A DNA stretch of 64,000 nucleotides from Mycolicibacterium sp. CH28 (GCF_004745805.1 NZ_SRLQ01000004.1:743887-807886), one strand, 5' to 3'; counted from the first letter of the stretch, positions 41,478-50,791 are shown. The notes: generated by a model from the sequence alone, not told the origin. Translations and numbers: made by a program.

Positions 41478-42571
41478 GGCTGCCCCCATCGCTCATTCGG
41501 CTGAGGTATTCCGTTGTAGGGGAACGGGAATTCGGCGCGTGGTCCGGCGTTGTCGGGCGGCTGTCCGGCGTCGGTGCCGCGCCGGAAGCCGAGCGCGTAG
41601 TCGAGGAACGGCTGCAGCGTCTGAGCCGGGTTCAGGTTGCCGACGAAGGCGTTGTAGTAGAAGCCGTTGTTGACCGCCTCGGCCTGGGTCAGCTGGAACT
41701 TGGCCAGCCCCTTCATCGCCTTGGTGATGTTGTCGTTGTTCTTCTCCAGCATCGCGGTCACCGCGTTGAGCTTCTCCAAGGCCGGTGCGAGTTCCTTTTC
41801 GTTGTCCGCCACCATGCCGCTCAGCTGTTTGGACAACGCCGAGGTATTGGCCAGCAGGTTGACGATGGCGTAGCGGCGCTGCTGCAGGACACCGATCAGG
41901 TCGTTGGCGTTGAGCAACAGGGTGTTCACCTGCTGGCTGCGCTCGGAGAGAATCCCGGTGACGTTGGAGGCGCTCTTGAGCAGGCTGGCCAGCGATTCGT
42001 TGCGCTCGTTGATCATCCGCGACAACTTGCTCAGCCCGTCGAAGGTCGGGCCGAGCTGCGGGCTGATCCGATCCAGGGTGTCGGACAACGTGTCCAGCGA
42101 ATGGTTGATCGCGGCGGTGTCGGTGTCGGCGGTGTTGGCGGTGAAGTCCGACAGCGACTGAGTCAGTGAGTACGGCGATCCGGTGCGCGACACGGGGATC
42201 ACGTCGGTCGACCGCAGCGTTCCCTTGCCGTTGGACTCCAGCGTCAGAACCCGTTGTCCCAGCAGGGTTCCGGTGCGGATGTGAGCGGTGGTATCGGAGC
42301 CGAGCCGGACCGATCCCTTGACGTTGAAGGTGACCAACGCCTTGCCGTGGTCCAACGACACATCCGAGACGGTGCCCACGGTCACTCCGGACACCTTCAC
42401 ATTGTTGCCCGGCTGTAGACCCCCGGCTTCGGTGAACAGCGCCTGATGCCGGATGGCCGTGGCAAGTGACACCAGCCGTTCGGGCGAAAGCCCGACGGTG
42501 ATGACAAGCACGATCAGTGTCAGGCCTATGAAGCCCGACCTGATCAGCGAGGATCCACGGTATTTGAGCAT
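41474..42571 (-). CDS. mceC: Mce family protein MceC
   Basis: A 365-aa Mce subunit: MLKYRGSSLIRSGFIGLTLI with a membrane helix (10-32), MCE domain (about 40-120: ALFTEAGGLQPGNNVKVSG), and helical region to about 300. The ATG is taken where it overlaps the mceB stop as TAATG; a longer in-frame start 93 bp upstream would lie inside mceB and adds residues unlike other MceC proteins. Confidence 0.9.
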   Translation of the reverse strand: MLKYRGSSLIRSGFIGLTLIVLVITVGLSPERLVSLATAIRHQALFTEAGGLQPGNNVKVSGVTVGTVSDVSLDHGKALVTFNVKGSVRLGSDTTAHIRTGTLLGQRVLTLESNGKGTLRSTDVIPVSRTGSPYSLTQSLSDFTANTADTDTAAINHSLDTLSDTLDRISPQLGPTFDGLSKLSRMINERNESLASLLKSASNVTGILSERSQQVNTLLLNANDLIGVLQQRRYAIVNLLANTSALSKQLSGMVADNEKELAPALEKLNAVTAMLEKNNDNITKAMKGLAKFQLTQAEAVNNGFYYNAFVGNLNPAQTLQPFLDYALGFRRGTDAGQPPDNAGPRAEFPFPYNGIPQPNERWGQP

Positions 42572-43596
42572 TAGGGCTCCGAGCACCTTCCAGTGTGTTG
42601 GACGAGCCAGGGGAAGTACGCGGTGCGGCCCTGCAGGTCGCTCACGCGAAGCGACAGTCCGCACAGGTACTGGTTGATCCAGCTGCCGTACGAGCCGAGC
42701 CGAACGACCTTGCGGTAGTTGGCCGGCGCCTTCTGGATCGAGATGTCGAGCAGTTCCTTGTCCTGGTCGAGCAGCGGCGCCAACCGCCCGAGCTGGTTGA
42801 CCGTGCCGGCCAGCGGTGTGCGCGCCTGGTTGAGCAGGTCGGTGAGCGAAGCGGTGCCGTTGTCCAGCGCGGTGATGGCGTCACCGATCGGGTCCTTGTC
42901 GGCAGCAAGCTGGGTGACCAGGTTCTGCAGCTTGTCGACGGTACCGGAGAACTTGTCGCCGTCCTTGGCGATGGTCGCGACCACCGTGTTGAGGTTGTCG
43001 ATCAGCTGTTGCACGGTCTGACCGTTGTCGGCCAGCGCCGTGGTGAACGACGAGGTCTTGGAGAAGAGCGACTCCACGTTGCCGTCCTGGCCTTGCAGGA
43101 TCTGGATCAGTGAGTTCGTCAGTGCGTTGACATCCTGCGGATTCAGGCCCTGGACAACGGGTTTCAACCCACCGAGTAGCAGGTCCAGATCCAGGGCCGG
43201 TTCGGTGCGATCCACCGGAATCTGTGAGCCCGGGGGCTGGATCTTGGCCGACCCGGGGCCGTCCACCAGTTCCAGGTAGCGGTCGCCGACCAGGTTGAGG
43301 TAGCGCACCATCACCTTGGTTCCCGAAGTGAGCACGATGTCTCGGTCGGCGTCGAAGTCGACGACGACCTTGTTGTCGGGTTGCAGCGCGACATCTTTGA
43401 CCGTGCCGACCCGAACACCGGCCACCCGAACAGAGTCACCGGACTTCAGGCTGGAGGCATCGGTGAACACGGCCGAGTAGGCGTTCTCCGACCCGGACCG
43501 GTACTGGCCGAAGATGGCGAACAACGCTCCGGTGAGCAACAACATCACGACGCCGAAGATGCCGACCTTGACGATCGTCTTCCACAGGGCGGTCAT
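42571..43596 (-). CDS. mceB: Mce family protein MceB
   Basis: A 341-aa Mce subunit with an N-terminal helix (about 9-29), MCE domain (38-115: YSAVFTDASSLKSGDSVRVAG), and a helical domain with LLDQDKELLDISIQ typical of MceB, ending near YLCGLSLRV. The start overlaps the mceA stop by 4 bp (ATGA). Confidence 0.92.
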   Translation of the reverse strand: MTALWKTIVKVGIFGVVMLLLTGALFAIFGQYRSGSENAYSAVFTDASSLKSGDSVRVAGVRVGTVKDVALQPDNKVVVDFDADRDIVLTSGTKVMVRYLNLVGDRYLELVDGPGSAKIQPPGSQIPVDRTEPALDLDLLLGGLKPVVQGLNPQDVNALTNSLIQILQGQDGNVESLFSKTSSFTTALADNGQTVQQLIDNLNTVVATIAKDGDKFSGTVDKLQNLVTQLAADKDPIGDAITALDNGTASLTDLLNQARTPLAGTVNQLGRLAPLLDQDKELLDISIQKAPANYRKVVRLGSYGSWINQYLCGLSLRVSDLQGRTAYFPWLVQHTGRCSEP

Positions 43597-44780
43597 CCCG
43601 GTTGTCCGATCTGCGCGGTGTTACGGGGCGGACCGTCCAGCGGTCCGAACAGGGCCTGCTTGAGCCCGTCAGAGTTGAGCAGGATGCCCTGGTTGCCGTA
43701 CTGGGCCGGGTTCGCGCCGATATCGGCGACCACGAACGGCGGGCTTGTCTCGAACGGCACCTTCGGTAGGTCCACGCACTGTGGGCCGCCCTTGGCCGCG
43801 ACCTTGGGCAGGTTGCCAGGATACCGGTAACGCTCACGGCCCAGGAAGAACGACTGCAGCAGAACAGCTCCCGGCAACGGCAGACCCGGACCAGTCGCCA
43901 GCGGGATCAGGCCACCGATACCGCAGGTGAGCGCGGGGCTGTACTCATTGAGCAGGTCGGTGGTGGGAACCAGCAGGTGCAGAACATCGGTCAGCGGCTG
44001 CCGGTTGGCACTGAGCACCTCGGTTCCGACATCGGCCAGGCCGATCGCACTGACCAGCAGAGCGTCCAGGTTCTTGTCCTGGTCGACGATGGTGTCGCTG
44101 ATCTGGGTCGCGTTGCTCACCGTCTTCAGCAGGTCTGGCGAGGCATCCGCGTAGGCATCGAACACGGTTGGGGCGATGGCTATTTCGTGGTTCAGCGTGT
44201 CGAGACTGGGGTTGAGTTTGGCCAGCGCGGTGTCGAGGTCGACCAAGGTCTGGCCGAACTTGTCGCCGCGGCCGTTCAGTGATTTCGCGATCGCGCCAAG
44301 GGTCTGGTTGAGCTTGGCCGGTTCGACCTGCGAGAGCACCGAGACGAGCTGCTGGAAGACGGTATTGATCTCGACGGTGACGTGCTTGCCCTCGATCACC
44401 TGCCCGGCCTGCAGCGGCTGGGCGGACGGGTCAGCCGGCGGAAGCAACTCCACGAACTTCGAGCCGAACACCGTCGAGGAGGTGATGTCGGCCGCCACGT
44501 TCGCGGGGATGACGTCGACCAAGCTTGGATCGATGGCTAGGTGCAGAGCGGCCTTGCCGTCGGGCAGTGAGTCAATGGAGGACACCTTGCCGACCTGGGC
44601 GCCGTTGAGTTTGACCTTGGCGTTCGGGTTCATCACCAAGCCGGCGCGCTGGGAGATCACGGTCACCGGAATGGTCTTGGTGAAGCTGTCCTGGAACAGA
44701 CCGACGGCCACCGCGACGATGGCGGCGATGGCCACCACGGTCGCCAATCCGGCGAGCGGGCGCGCGATACCTGTTTTCAT
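43593..44780 (-). CDS. mceA: Mce family protein MceA
   Basis: A 395-aa Mce subunit: membrane helix (10-30), MCE domain (37-115: VTVISQRAGLVMNPNAKVKLNG), helical region with LNGRGDKFGQTLVDLD, and a C-terminal domain with paired cysteines (ALTCGIGG, GPQCVDLP). It is the first Mce gene after yrbEB, 12 bp away, as in the four M. tuberculosis operons. The substrate of this operon is not readable from sequence; neighbouring KstD/Hsa-like genes make a steroid plausible. Confidence 0.92.
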   Translation of the reverse strand: MKTGIARPLAGLATVVAIAAIVAVAVGLFQDSFTKTIPVTVISQRAGLVMNPNAKVKLNGAQVGKVSSIDSLPDGKAALHLAIDPSLVDVIPANVAADITSSTVFGSKFVELLPPADPSAQPLQAGQVIEGKHVTVEINTVFQQLVSVLSQVEPAKLNQTLGAIAKSLNGRGDKFGQTLVDLDTALAKLNPSLDTLNHEIAIAPTVFDAYADASPDLLKTVSNATQISDTIVDQDKNLDALLVSAIGLADVGTEVLSANRQPLTDVLHLLVPTTDLLNEYSPALTCGIGGLIPLATGPGLPLPGAVLLQSFFLGRERYRYPGNLPKVAAKGGPQCVDLPKVPFETSPPFVVADIGANPAQYGNQGILLNSDGLKQALFGPLDGPPRNTAQIGQPG

Positions 44781-44792
44781 CGGGCTCCTCGG

Positions 44793-45638
44793 CTATCCGG
44801 ACAGGTTGAAGTTGCCGTTGGAGCCATAGATGGCCAGGGAGATCAGCAGGGTGACCGAGACGACCACGATCAGCGAGGTGCGCACCGCGTTGCCGACGGC
44901 GACGCCGACGCCAGAGGGCCCGCCGGTGGCGAAGTACCCGAAGTAGGTGTGGACCAACAGGATCGTGATGGCCATCAGCACCGCCTGCAGAAACGACCAC
45001 AGCAAGTCGATCGGGTTCAAAAATGTGTTGAAGTAGTGGTCATAGAGCCCGCCGGACTGCCCGAACAGCACCACCGTCGTGAACTGGCTGGCCACGAAGC
45101 TCAAGATCACCGCGATCGAGTACAACGGCGTGATCGCCACCATCCCGGCCACGATCCGGGTACTCACCAAGTATTCGACCGGTGGAATACCCATGGACTC
45201 AAGCGCATCGATCTCCTCGTTGATGCGCATCGCCCCCAGCTGGGCGGTCACGCCCGCGCCGAAGGTGGCCGCCAACCCGATCCCGGCCACCACCGGCGCC
45301 GAGATCCGCACGTTGATGAACGCCGCCAAGAACCCGGTCAACGCCTCGATACCGATATTGCCCAGCGAGCTGTAACCCTGTACGGCCAACGTCCCACCGG
45401 CAGCCAGCGTCAGGAACCCGACGATGACCACGGTGCCGCCGATCATCGCCAAGGTGCCCGCACCCATCGAGATCTCGGCGATCAACCGAATGATCTCCTT
45501 GCGGAAATGCACGGTGGCATGCGGCGTTCCCGCCAACGCCCGCAGATAGAACAACGTGTGATCGCCGACCCGCGACAACGCCCCAATCGGACGCCGAACC
45601 TGCCGCGCCACCCGCGGATACACCGCCTGCAACTGCAC
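44793..45638 (-). CDS. yrbEB: YrbEB (MlaE-family) ABC permease of the Mce system
   Basis: A 281-aa MlaE-type permease with five to six helices and the conserved cytoplasmic EQ-loop-like motif INEEIDALESMGIPPVEYL (about 140-158), which contacts the MceG/Mkl ATPase. It transports lipid delivered by the Mce channel into or across the inner membrane. It lies 14 bp after yrbEA. No ATPase gene is in the operon; mycobacteria use a shared mceG elsewhere. Confidence 0.93.
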   Translation of the reverse strand: MQLQAVYPRVARQVRRPIGALSRVGDHTLFYLRALAGTPHATVHFRKEIIRLIAEISMGAGTLAMIGGTVVIVGFLTLAAGGTLAVQGYSSLGNIGIEALTGFLAAFINVRISAPVVAGIGLAATFGAGVTAQLGAMRINEEIDALESMGIPPVEYLVSTRIVAGMVAITPLYSIAVILSFVASQFTTVVLFGQSGGLYDHYFNTFLNPIDLLWSFLQAVLMAITILLVHTYFGYFATGGPSGVGVAVGNAVRTSLIVVVSVTLLISLAIYGSNGNFNLSG

Positions 45639-45652
45639 CCTGGATCCCCCGC

Positions 45653-46498
45653 CTACCGCGTTGTCATCCGGATGCCGATGGCTGTCACCACGACATTCAC
45701 CACGAACAGCGCCATAAACGCATATACGACCGTCTCGTTGACCGCGTTACCCACCGCCTTGGCCCCGCCTCCGGTGATGGTCAGCCCCCGATAACAGGCC
45801 ACCAGCCCAGCGATCAACCCGAACAATGCCGCCTTGACGCACGAGATGATCACCTCAGGCACTCCGGTCAGCAGCGTGATGCCCGCCGCGAACGCGCCCG
45901 GATTGACGTCTTGGACAAATACCGAAAACACGTAGCCGCCCAAGATCCCGATGATCACCACCAGGCTGTTGAGCAACAGTGCCACCAGACCTGAGGCCAG
46001 CATCCGCGGAGTCACCAAGCGCTGCACCGGATTGATACCCAGTACCTCCATCGCGTCGATCTCTTCGCGGATCGTGCGCGACCCCAGATCTGCGCACATC
46101 GCGGTCGCGCCCGCACCCGCCACGATCAGCACCGTGACCAATGGGCCCACCTGCGTCACCGCTCCGAACGCCGCGCCAGCCCCCGACAGATCCGCAGCGC
46201 CCAACTCCCGCAACAAGATATTGAGCGTGAAGCTCACCAGCACAGTGAAGGGAATCGCCACCAGCAACGTCGGCGCCAACGACACCCGCGCTACGAACCA
46301 CGACTGCTCCAGGAACTCCCGCCACTGAAACGGCTTGTGAAACACGTACCGCACCGCATCCGCCGACATCGCGAACAACCCACCAATAGCCTGCATGGGA
46401 CCCGATACACCGCTGCGGAGAGCAATGCCCGGCGACCAACGATCTGCTGCGCGATTAGTCATTGGTGTGTTCAGAACCTCCACCATCGTCGTGGTCAT
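45653..46498 (-). CDS. yrbEA: YrbEA (MlaE-family) ABC permease of the Mce system
   Basis: A 281-aa MlaE-type permease: several helices, TIREEIDAMEVLGINPVQRL (about 140-160) and the family end GGGAKAVGNAVNETVVYAF. It forms the heterodimeric permease with YrbEB. It is the first gene of the leftward mce operon; a second possible start (MTNRAADRW) lies 36 bp inside. A palindrome 24 bp upstream is a candidate operator. Confidence 0.93.
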   Translation of the reverse strand: MTTTMVEVLNTPMTNRAADRWSPGIALRSGVSGPMQAIGGLFAMSADAVRYVFHKPFQWREFLEQSWFVARVSLAPTLLVAIPFTVLVSFTLNILLRELGAADLSGAGAAFGAVTQVGPLVTVLIVAGAGATAMCADLGSRTIREEIDAMEVLGINPVQRLVTPRMLASGLVALLLNSLVVIIGILGGYVFSVFVQDVNPGAFAAGITLLTGVPEVIISCVKAALFGLIAGLVACYRGLTITGGGAKAVGNAVNETVVYAFMALFVVNVVVTAIGIRMTTR

Positions 46499-46521
46499 CG
46501 ACCCTGCGTCACGACATGAAC

Positions 46522-46546
46522 CGTTCCAAAACTGGAACGTGTTTCA
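46522..46546. promoter_or_regulatory. Overlapping palindromes upstream of the yrbE/mce operon
   Basis: CGTTCCA-AAAC-TGGAACG (46522-46539) is a perfect 7-bp-arm inverted repeat, and TGGAAC-GT-GTTTCA (46533-46546) a second with one mismatch that shares its right arm. They lie 24-48 bp upstream of the yrbEA start, where a TetR-type repressor of the operon would bind. No other gene is seen between 46499 and 46778. Confidence 0.45.
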
Positions 46547-46778
46547 ATGGCGCCAACGCAGATTAGTTCACTTGCTGCTCATGGGGAAGCGAATCCCAGC
46601 AATCGAGACCAAGCGCTGCCGGAAACCCGGGAGCGACAGTCATGATGGCTGAGTTGACCGCATCGGCAAGGGGTTGCCGCCCCCCATTCCCGTTCAGCGG
46701 CGGCCCCGACGCCGGGAGTAACCGGCCCCCACCGTGATCGGGGGCCAGCGCCCGCCGACCCGAACAGGACCAGACGTC

Positions 46779-47585
46779 ATGGCGACCTTGCAGCGTTACA
46801 CCGACCGTCGCGTGTTGATCACCGGCGGCGGGTCTGGCATCGGCCAAGCCTGCGTACTGCGTATCCTCGACGAGGGTGGCCGGGTGGTAGCCGCTGATAT
46901 CAGCGAGTCGGGCTTGAGGCACACAACAGCCAAGGCCGGCGCGATCGGCAATCGGCTGACCACGCTGGTGATGGATGTCGGCCGCGAGGACTCCGTGAAA
47001 GCCGGTGTCGGCGAGGCGATCTCTCGCCTCGGAGGTCTTGACACGCTGGTCAACGTGGCCGGCATCCTGCGCTCGGCGCATTTCCTGGACACCAGCCTGG
47101 CCGACTTCGAACAGGTGCTGCGGGTGAACCTGGTTGGCACCTTCCTAGTGACCCGCGAAGCGATTCCGGCGCTTCGCGCCGGCACCGCGCCTGCGGTGGT
47201 CAACTTCAGCTCGACGTCGGCGGCTTTCGCCCACCCCTACATGTCGGCCTACGCCGCATCCAAAGGCGGTGTCCAGGCGATGACGCATGCGCTGGCAGCG
47301 GAATTCGCCGCCGACGGCATCAGGTTCAACTCGGTGCAACCGGGCTCGATTTCGTCGGGAATGACCGATGGGACCGGTGAGTCGAAACAGAGCGTGGGCC
47401 CTGGACTTCCCGAGGACGTCAATTACAAGTTGTTCGGCAGGGTCGCGCCACTGCTCCCGTTGCCCGACGGGGCGATCTTTGCCAAACCCGAAGCGGTGGC
47501 GGCGGTTGTCGCCATGCTCGGCAGTCCGGACGCCTACTTCGTCTCGGGCACCGAAGTACGCGTCGACGGCGGCGCCCACATGTGA
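46779..47585 (+). CDS. Short-chain dehydrogenase/reductase
   Basis: A 268-aa classical SDR: TGGGSGIG at 15-22, NVAG at 92-95 (NNAG in most), active-site Ser144/145 and YAASK at 158-162, ending VSGTEVRVDGG. The ATG at 46779 (MATLQRY) fits the family. It is divergent from the mce operon and converges on a TetR gene with 1 bp between stops. It resembles 3-hydroxyacyl-CoA or hydroxysteroid dehydrogenases; substrate is not readable. Confidence 0.83.
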   Translation: MATLQRYTDRRVLITGGGSGIGQACVLRILDEGGRVVAADISESGLRHTTAKAGAIGNRLTTLVMDVGREDSVKAGVGEAISRLGGLDTLVNVAGILRSAHFLDTSLADFEQVLRVNLVGTFLVTREAIPALRAGTAPAVVNFSSTSAAFAHPYMSAYAASKGGVQAMTHALAAEFAADGIRFNSVQPGSISSGMTDGTGESKQSVGPGLPEDVNYKLFGRVAPLLPLPDGAIFAKPEAVAAVVAMLGSPDAYFVSGTEVRVDGGAHM

Positions 47586-47586
47586 T

Positions 47587-48165
47587 TCAGGCGCTGATCC
47601 CGGCAGTCAGGATGGCCGCCAACTCACGATAGGCGGCGGCATCGTCGAGGCCAGTGGCCGAGCACACTGTTCCTTGCTGAATGCGCACCATTGTTGCCGC
47701 GGCCAGGTCGGCGGCGAACGCGGCGTGAACGTCGCGGAACTCCCCCGCCGACACGCCTTCACCGATCAGCTCCCGCACTCGCCGGGCGGCGATGGCGGTG
47801 TTCTGCTGGTAAACCGCCCGCCCCGGTGCAAAGGCGTTCAGATCGACCATGAACCTCTCCGAGGCGGCCCCCAGGGCGGCGCCCACGGCGGTGAGGTAGG
47901 CGGTGATGCGATCTCGGGCACCGCTGACCCCGGCGATCCGGGCCTCCACATCATCGGTCGCACGCCGGAAGAAGTGGACGGTGACGGCCTGCACCAACTG
48001 CTCCTTGCTTCCGGCGAGGGTGTAGAGCGTGCCCTTGGAGCAATGCAGCCGGGCGGCGATCTCCTCAAGCGTCAGATGGGCGAAGCCTTCGGCGAGGAAC
48101 AGCGCTAACAACGCGTCGAACAGTTGACCCCGGCGGCGGGTCCCGAAACTCGTCGCGGTGGACAT
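47587..48165 (-). CDS. TetR-family transcriptional regulator
   Basis: A 192-aa regulator. The N-terminal helix-turn-helix is LTLEEIAARLHCSKGTLYTLAGSK (given as LTLEEIAARLHCSKGTLY then TLAGSK), preceded by LFDALLALFLAEGF; the C-terminal ligand domain has no recognised type. The ATG at 48165 (MSTATSF) is chosen. It is divergent from an acyl-CoA dehydrogenase across 77 bp holding a palindrome, so it probably represses that gene and itself, with an acyl-CoA as possible ligand. Confidence 0.85.
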   Translation of the reverse strand: MSTATSFGTRRRGQLFDALLALFLAEGFAHLTLEEIAARLHCSKGTLYTLAGSKEQLVQAVTVHFFRRATDDVEARIAGVSGARDRITAYLTAVGAALGAASERFMVDLNAFAPGRAVYQQNTAIAARRVRELIGEGVSAGEFRDVHAAFAADLAAATMVRIQQGTVCSATGLDDAAAYRELAAILTAGISA

Positions 48166-48184
48166 GCACCGGATCATAACGCGC

Positions 48185-48216
48185 AATAGTACTTTGAAAG
48201 GTAACTCAGTACTATT
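48185..48216. promoter_or_regulatory. Candidate TetR operator between tetR and acyl-CoA dehydrogenase
   Basis: Perfect 9-bp arms AATAGTACT (48185-48193) and AGTACTATT (48208-48216) are separated by 14 bp, with a further half-site CTAGTACC at 48219. It occupies the divergent promoter region, the usual position of an autoregulatory TetR site. Confidence 0.6.
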
Positions 48217-48242
48217 TCTAGTACCCAATGGGAAGGCCACTC

Positions 48243-49385
48243 ATGCCCGTCGACCGACTTCTGCCCAACCGGGACGCCTCGGATCTCATCGCGCTGACCC
48301 GCGATATCGCCGACAAGGTGCTCAGTCCCATCGTCGACGAACATGAGCGCACCGAGACCTATCCCGAGGGGGTGTTCGCACAGCTGGGCGCCGCCGGCCT
48401 GCTGAGCCTTCCGCAACCCGAGGAGTGGGGCGGCGGAGGCCAGCCGTACGAGGTGTACCTGCAGGCCCTCGAGGAAATCGCCGCCCGGTGGGCCGCCGTC
48501 GCGGTCGCGGTGAGTGTGCACACCTTGTCGTGCCATCCGCTGCTCACGTTCGGCACCGACGAGCAGAAGCAGCGCTGGCTGCCCGGCATGCTGTCCGGCG
48601 AGCAGATCGGTGCCTACAGTCTGTCCGAACCGCAAGCCGGGTCGGATGCCGCAGCATTGCGCTGCGCTGCGAGTCCTACCGAAGCCGGCTACATCCTCAA
48701 CGGTTCGAAAGCGTGGATCACCCACGGCGGGCGCGCGGACTTCTACAACGTCTTCGCCCGGACCGGAGAGGGTTCCAAGGGAATCTCCTGCTTCCTCATA
48801 CCCGGTGACCAGTCGGGACTGAGCTTCGGCAAGCCTGAGGAGAAGATGGGCTTGGCGGCCGTGCCGACCACGTCGGCCTTCTACGACAACGCGGTGGTCG
48901 ACACCGAGCGTCGGATCGGCGCCGAGGGCCAGGGGCTCCAGATCGCATTCAGCGCACTCGACGCCGGGCGACTCGGCATCGCCGCGGTGGCGGTCGGCAT
49001 CGCCCAGGCCGCCCTTGACGAGGCCATCTCCTACGCCAACGAGCGAACGACATTCGGCCGCAAGATCATTGATCATCAGGGGCTGGGATTCCTGCTGGCC
49101 GACATGGCCGCCGCGGTAGCCGCCGCCCGGGCTACCTACCTCGACGCCGCCCGGCGGCGCGATGCGGGCCAGCCCTACTCCCAGTCGGCCAGCATCGCCA
49201 AGCTGATCGCCACCGACGCGGCGATGAAGGTGACCACCGATGCCGTCCAGGTCCTCGGCGGCGTCGGGTACACCCGCGACTATCGCGTCGAGCGCTACAT
49301 GCGCGAAGCCAAGATCACCCAGATCTTCGAAGGAACCAACCAGATTCAGCGGCTTGTTATCGCACGCGGGCTCATGACCGTCTGA
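48243..49385 (+). CDS. Acyl-CoA dehydrogenase
   Basis: A 380-aa flavoprotein. It has YSLSEPQAGSDAAAL (FAD/substrate loop), AWITHGGRADFY, ERTTFGRKI, DAVQVLGGVGYTRDYRVER and IFEGTNQIQRLVIAR, whose Glu363 is the catalytic base in the position used by short- and branched-chain enzymes. It oxidises an acyl-CoA to the enoyl-CoA and passes electrons to ETF. The ATG at 48243 follows GGGAAGG; a GTACCC..ATG 15 bp upstream is also in frame. Regulated probably by the divergent TetR. Confidence 0.9.
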   Translation: MPVDRLLPNRDASDLIALTRDIADKVLSPIVDEHERTETYPEGVFAQLGAAGLLSLPQPEEWGGGGQPYEVYLQALEEIAARWAAVAVAVSVHTLSCHPLLTFGTDEQKQRWLPGMLSGEQIGAYSLSEPQAGSDAAALRCAASPTEAGYILNGSKAWITHGGRADFYNVFARTGEGSKGISCFLIPGDQSGLSFGKPEEKMGLAAVPTTSAFYDNAVVDTERRIGAEGQGLQIAFSALDAGRLGIAAVAVGIAQAALDEAISYANERTTFGRKIIDHQGLGFLLADMAAAVAAARATYLDAARRRDAGQPYSQSASIAKLIATDAAMKVTTDAVQVLGGVGYTRDYRVERYMREAKITQIFEGTNQIQRLVIARGLMTV

Positions 49386-49468
49386 ACGGGGTTAAGATCC
49401 GACCCATCGACACCCGCGTACAGGGGGCGTCCCATCGAAAGTCGTGCCCGTAACCGGGGCTGACGAGC

Positions 49469-49504
49469 GATTCCATTGCAAAATTCATAATTCGTTGCGG
49501 AATC
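49469..49504. promoter_or_regulatory. Imperfect dyad in the AT-rich leader of the ABC transporter operon
   Basis: GATTCC and GGAATC form the outer arms, and AATT-CAT-AATT the centre, of a 36-bp imperfect dyad about 90 bp before the transporter start. The segment is locally AT-rich. It is a candidate operator or promoter; 49386-49591 has no gene. Confidence 0.3.
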
Positions 49505-49591
49505 GGTTGCGAAGAGCACGCAAATCCGTAATCGTTTAGGGGCGGACCGGCCGGGTACATCGGCGGTCCGCGGGACAAAGGAGGACGGGCC

Positions 49592-50791
49592 CTGACCGAC
49601 ACCGGCGCCACCGCCACCCAGCAGACCACCGCAGACCCCGGATCAAAGCGTGCTCCGGTCATCGAGATCGATCACGTCGTCAAGCGCTTCGACGACTACA
49701 TCGCCGTCGCTGATGCCGACTTCACCATCGGCGCCGGCGAGTTTTTCTCGATGCTCGGGCCGTCCGGCTGCGGGAAGACCACCACGCTGCGCATGATCGC
49801 GGGCTTCGAAAGCCCCACCGAAGGCGCGATCCGCCTCGAGGGCGTCGACGTATCCCGTGTGCCACCGAACAAGCGCAACGTCAACACCGTCTTCCAGCAC
49901 TACGCGCTCTTTCCGCACATGACCGTCTGGGACAACGTCGCTTACGGCCCCCGCAGTAGGAAGAAGTCCGCCAGATTGGACTCGGCAGCCGTCCGAAAGA
50001 GCGTCGACGAGATGCTCGAGGTTGTCCGGCTCACCGACTTCGCCCAGCGCAAGCCCGCCCAGCTCTCCGGTGGCCAGCAGCAGCGTGTCGCGCTGGCTAG
50101 GGCGCTGGTCAACTATCCCAGCGCCCTGCTGCTCGACGAGCCGCTCGGCGCGCTGGACCTCAAGCTGCGGCACGTCATGCAGTTCGAACTCAAGCGCATC
50201 CAACGCGAGGTCGGCATCACCTTCGTCTACGTCACGCATGACCAAGAGGAAGCGCTCACCATGAGCGACCGGATCGCGGTCATGAACGCGGGCAACGTCG
50301 AGCAGATCGGTACACCCACCGAGATCTACGATCGGCCGGCGACCGTGTTCGTCGCGGGGTTCATCGGCCAGGCCAACCTGTGGCACGGCCGCCAGACCGG
50401 ACGAGTGAACCGCGACTACGTCGAGGTCGAGGTGCTGGGCACCAAGCTCAGGGCCCGCCCCGGTGACACCACGATCGAGCCGGGCGGCCAGGCGACGCTG
50501 ATGGTTCGTCCGGAGCGGGTCCGGGTGTCCATGGAGCAGCCCACCGGCGATCTCGTCTCGGTGAAAGCCAAGGTCGTCGATCTCACCTTCCAGGGCCCGG
50601 TCCTGCGGCTGTCGCTGGCAGGTGCCGGTGATGCCCCGATCTTGGCCCACGTCGGCCCAGAACAGAATCTGCCGCTGCTACGCCCCGGTGACGACGTGTA
50701 CGTGTGCTGGTCTCCGGACGCCTCCCTGGTCCTGCCGGCCGCCGACATCCCGACGACCGAGGATCTCGAAGACATGCTCGACGACTCCTAG
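49592..50791 (+). CDS. potA: ABC transporter ATPase, PotA-like, apparent CTG start
   Basis: A 399-aa ATPase: A-loop region KRFDDYIAV (31-39), Walker [10 protein letters not shown] (56-64), signature LSGGQQQR (158-165), Walker B LLLDEP, and a C-terminal TOBE domain (about 285-385), as in spermidine/putrescine PotA. The first ATG in frame (49751) falls just before Walker A and would remove the A-loop and first strands. Between the upstream stop (49529-49531) and that ATG there is no ATG, GTG or TTG; CTG at 49592 has AAAGGAGGA 6 nt upstream and gives a normal N-terminus. It starts a potA-D-B-C order operon. Confidence 0.85.
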   Translation: MTDTGATATQQTTADPGSKRAPVIEIDHVVKRFDDYIAVADADFTIGAGEFFSMLGPSGCGKTTTLRMIAGFESPTEGAIRLEGVDVSRVPPNKRNVNTVFQHYALFPHMTVWDNVAYGPRSRKKSARLDSAAVRKSVDEMLEVVRLTDFAQRKPAQLSGGQQQRVALARALVNYPSALLLDEPLGALDLKLRHVMQFELKRIQREVGITFVYVTHDQEEALTMSDRIAVMNAGNVEQIGTPTEIYDRPATVFVAGFIGQANLWHGRQTGRVNRDYVEVEVLGTKLRARPGDTTIEPGGQATLMVRPERVRVSMEQPTGDLVSVKAKVVDLTFQGPVLRLSLAGAGDAPILAHVGPEQNLPLLRPGDDVYVCWSPDASLVLPAADIPTTEDLEDMLDDS

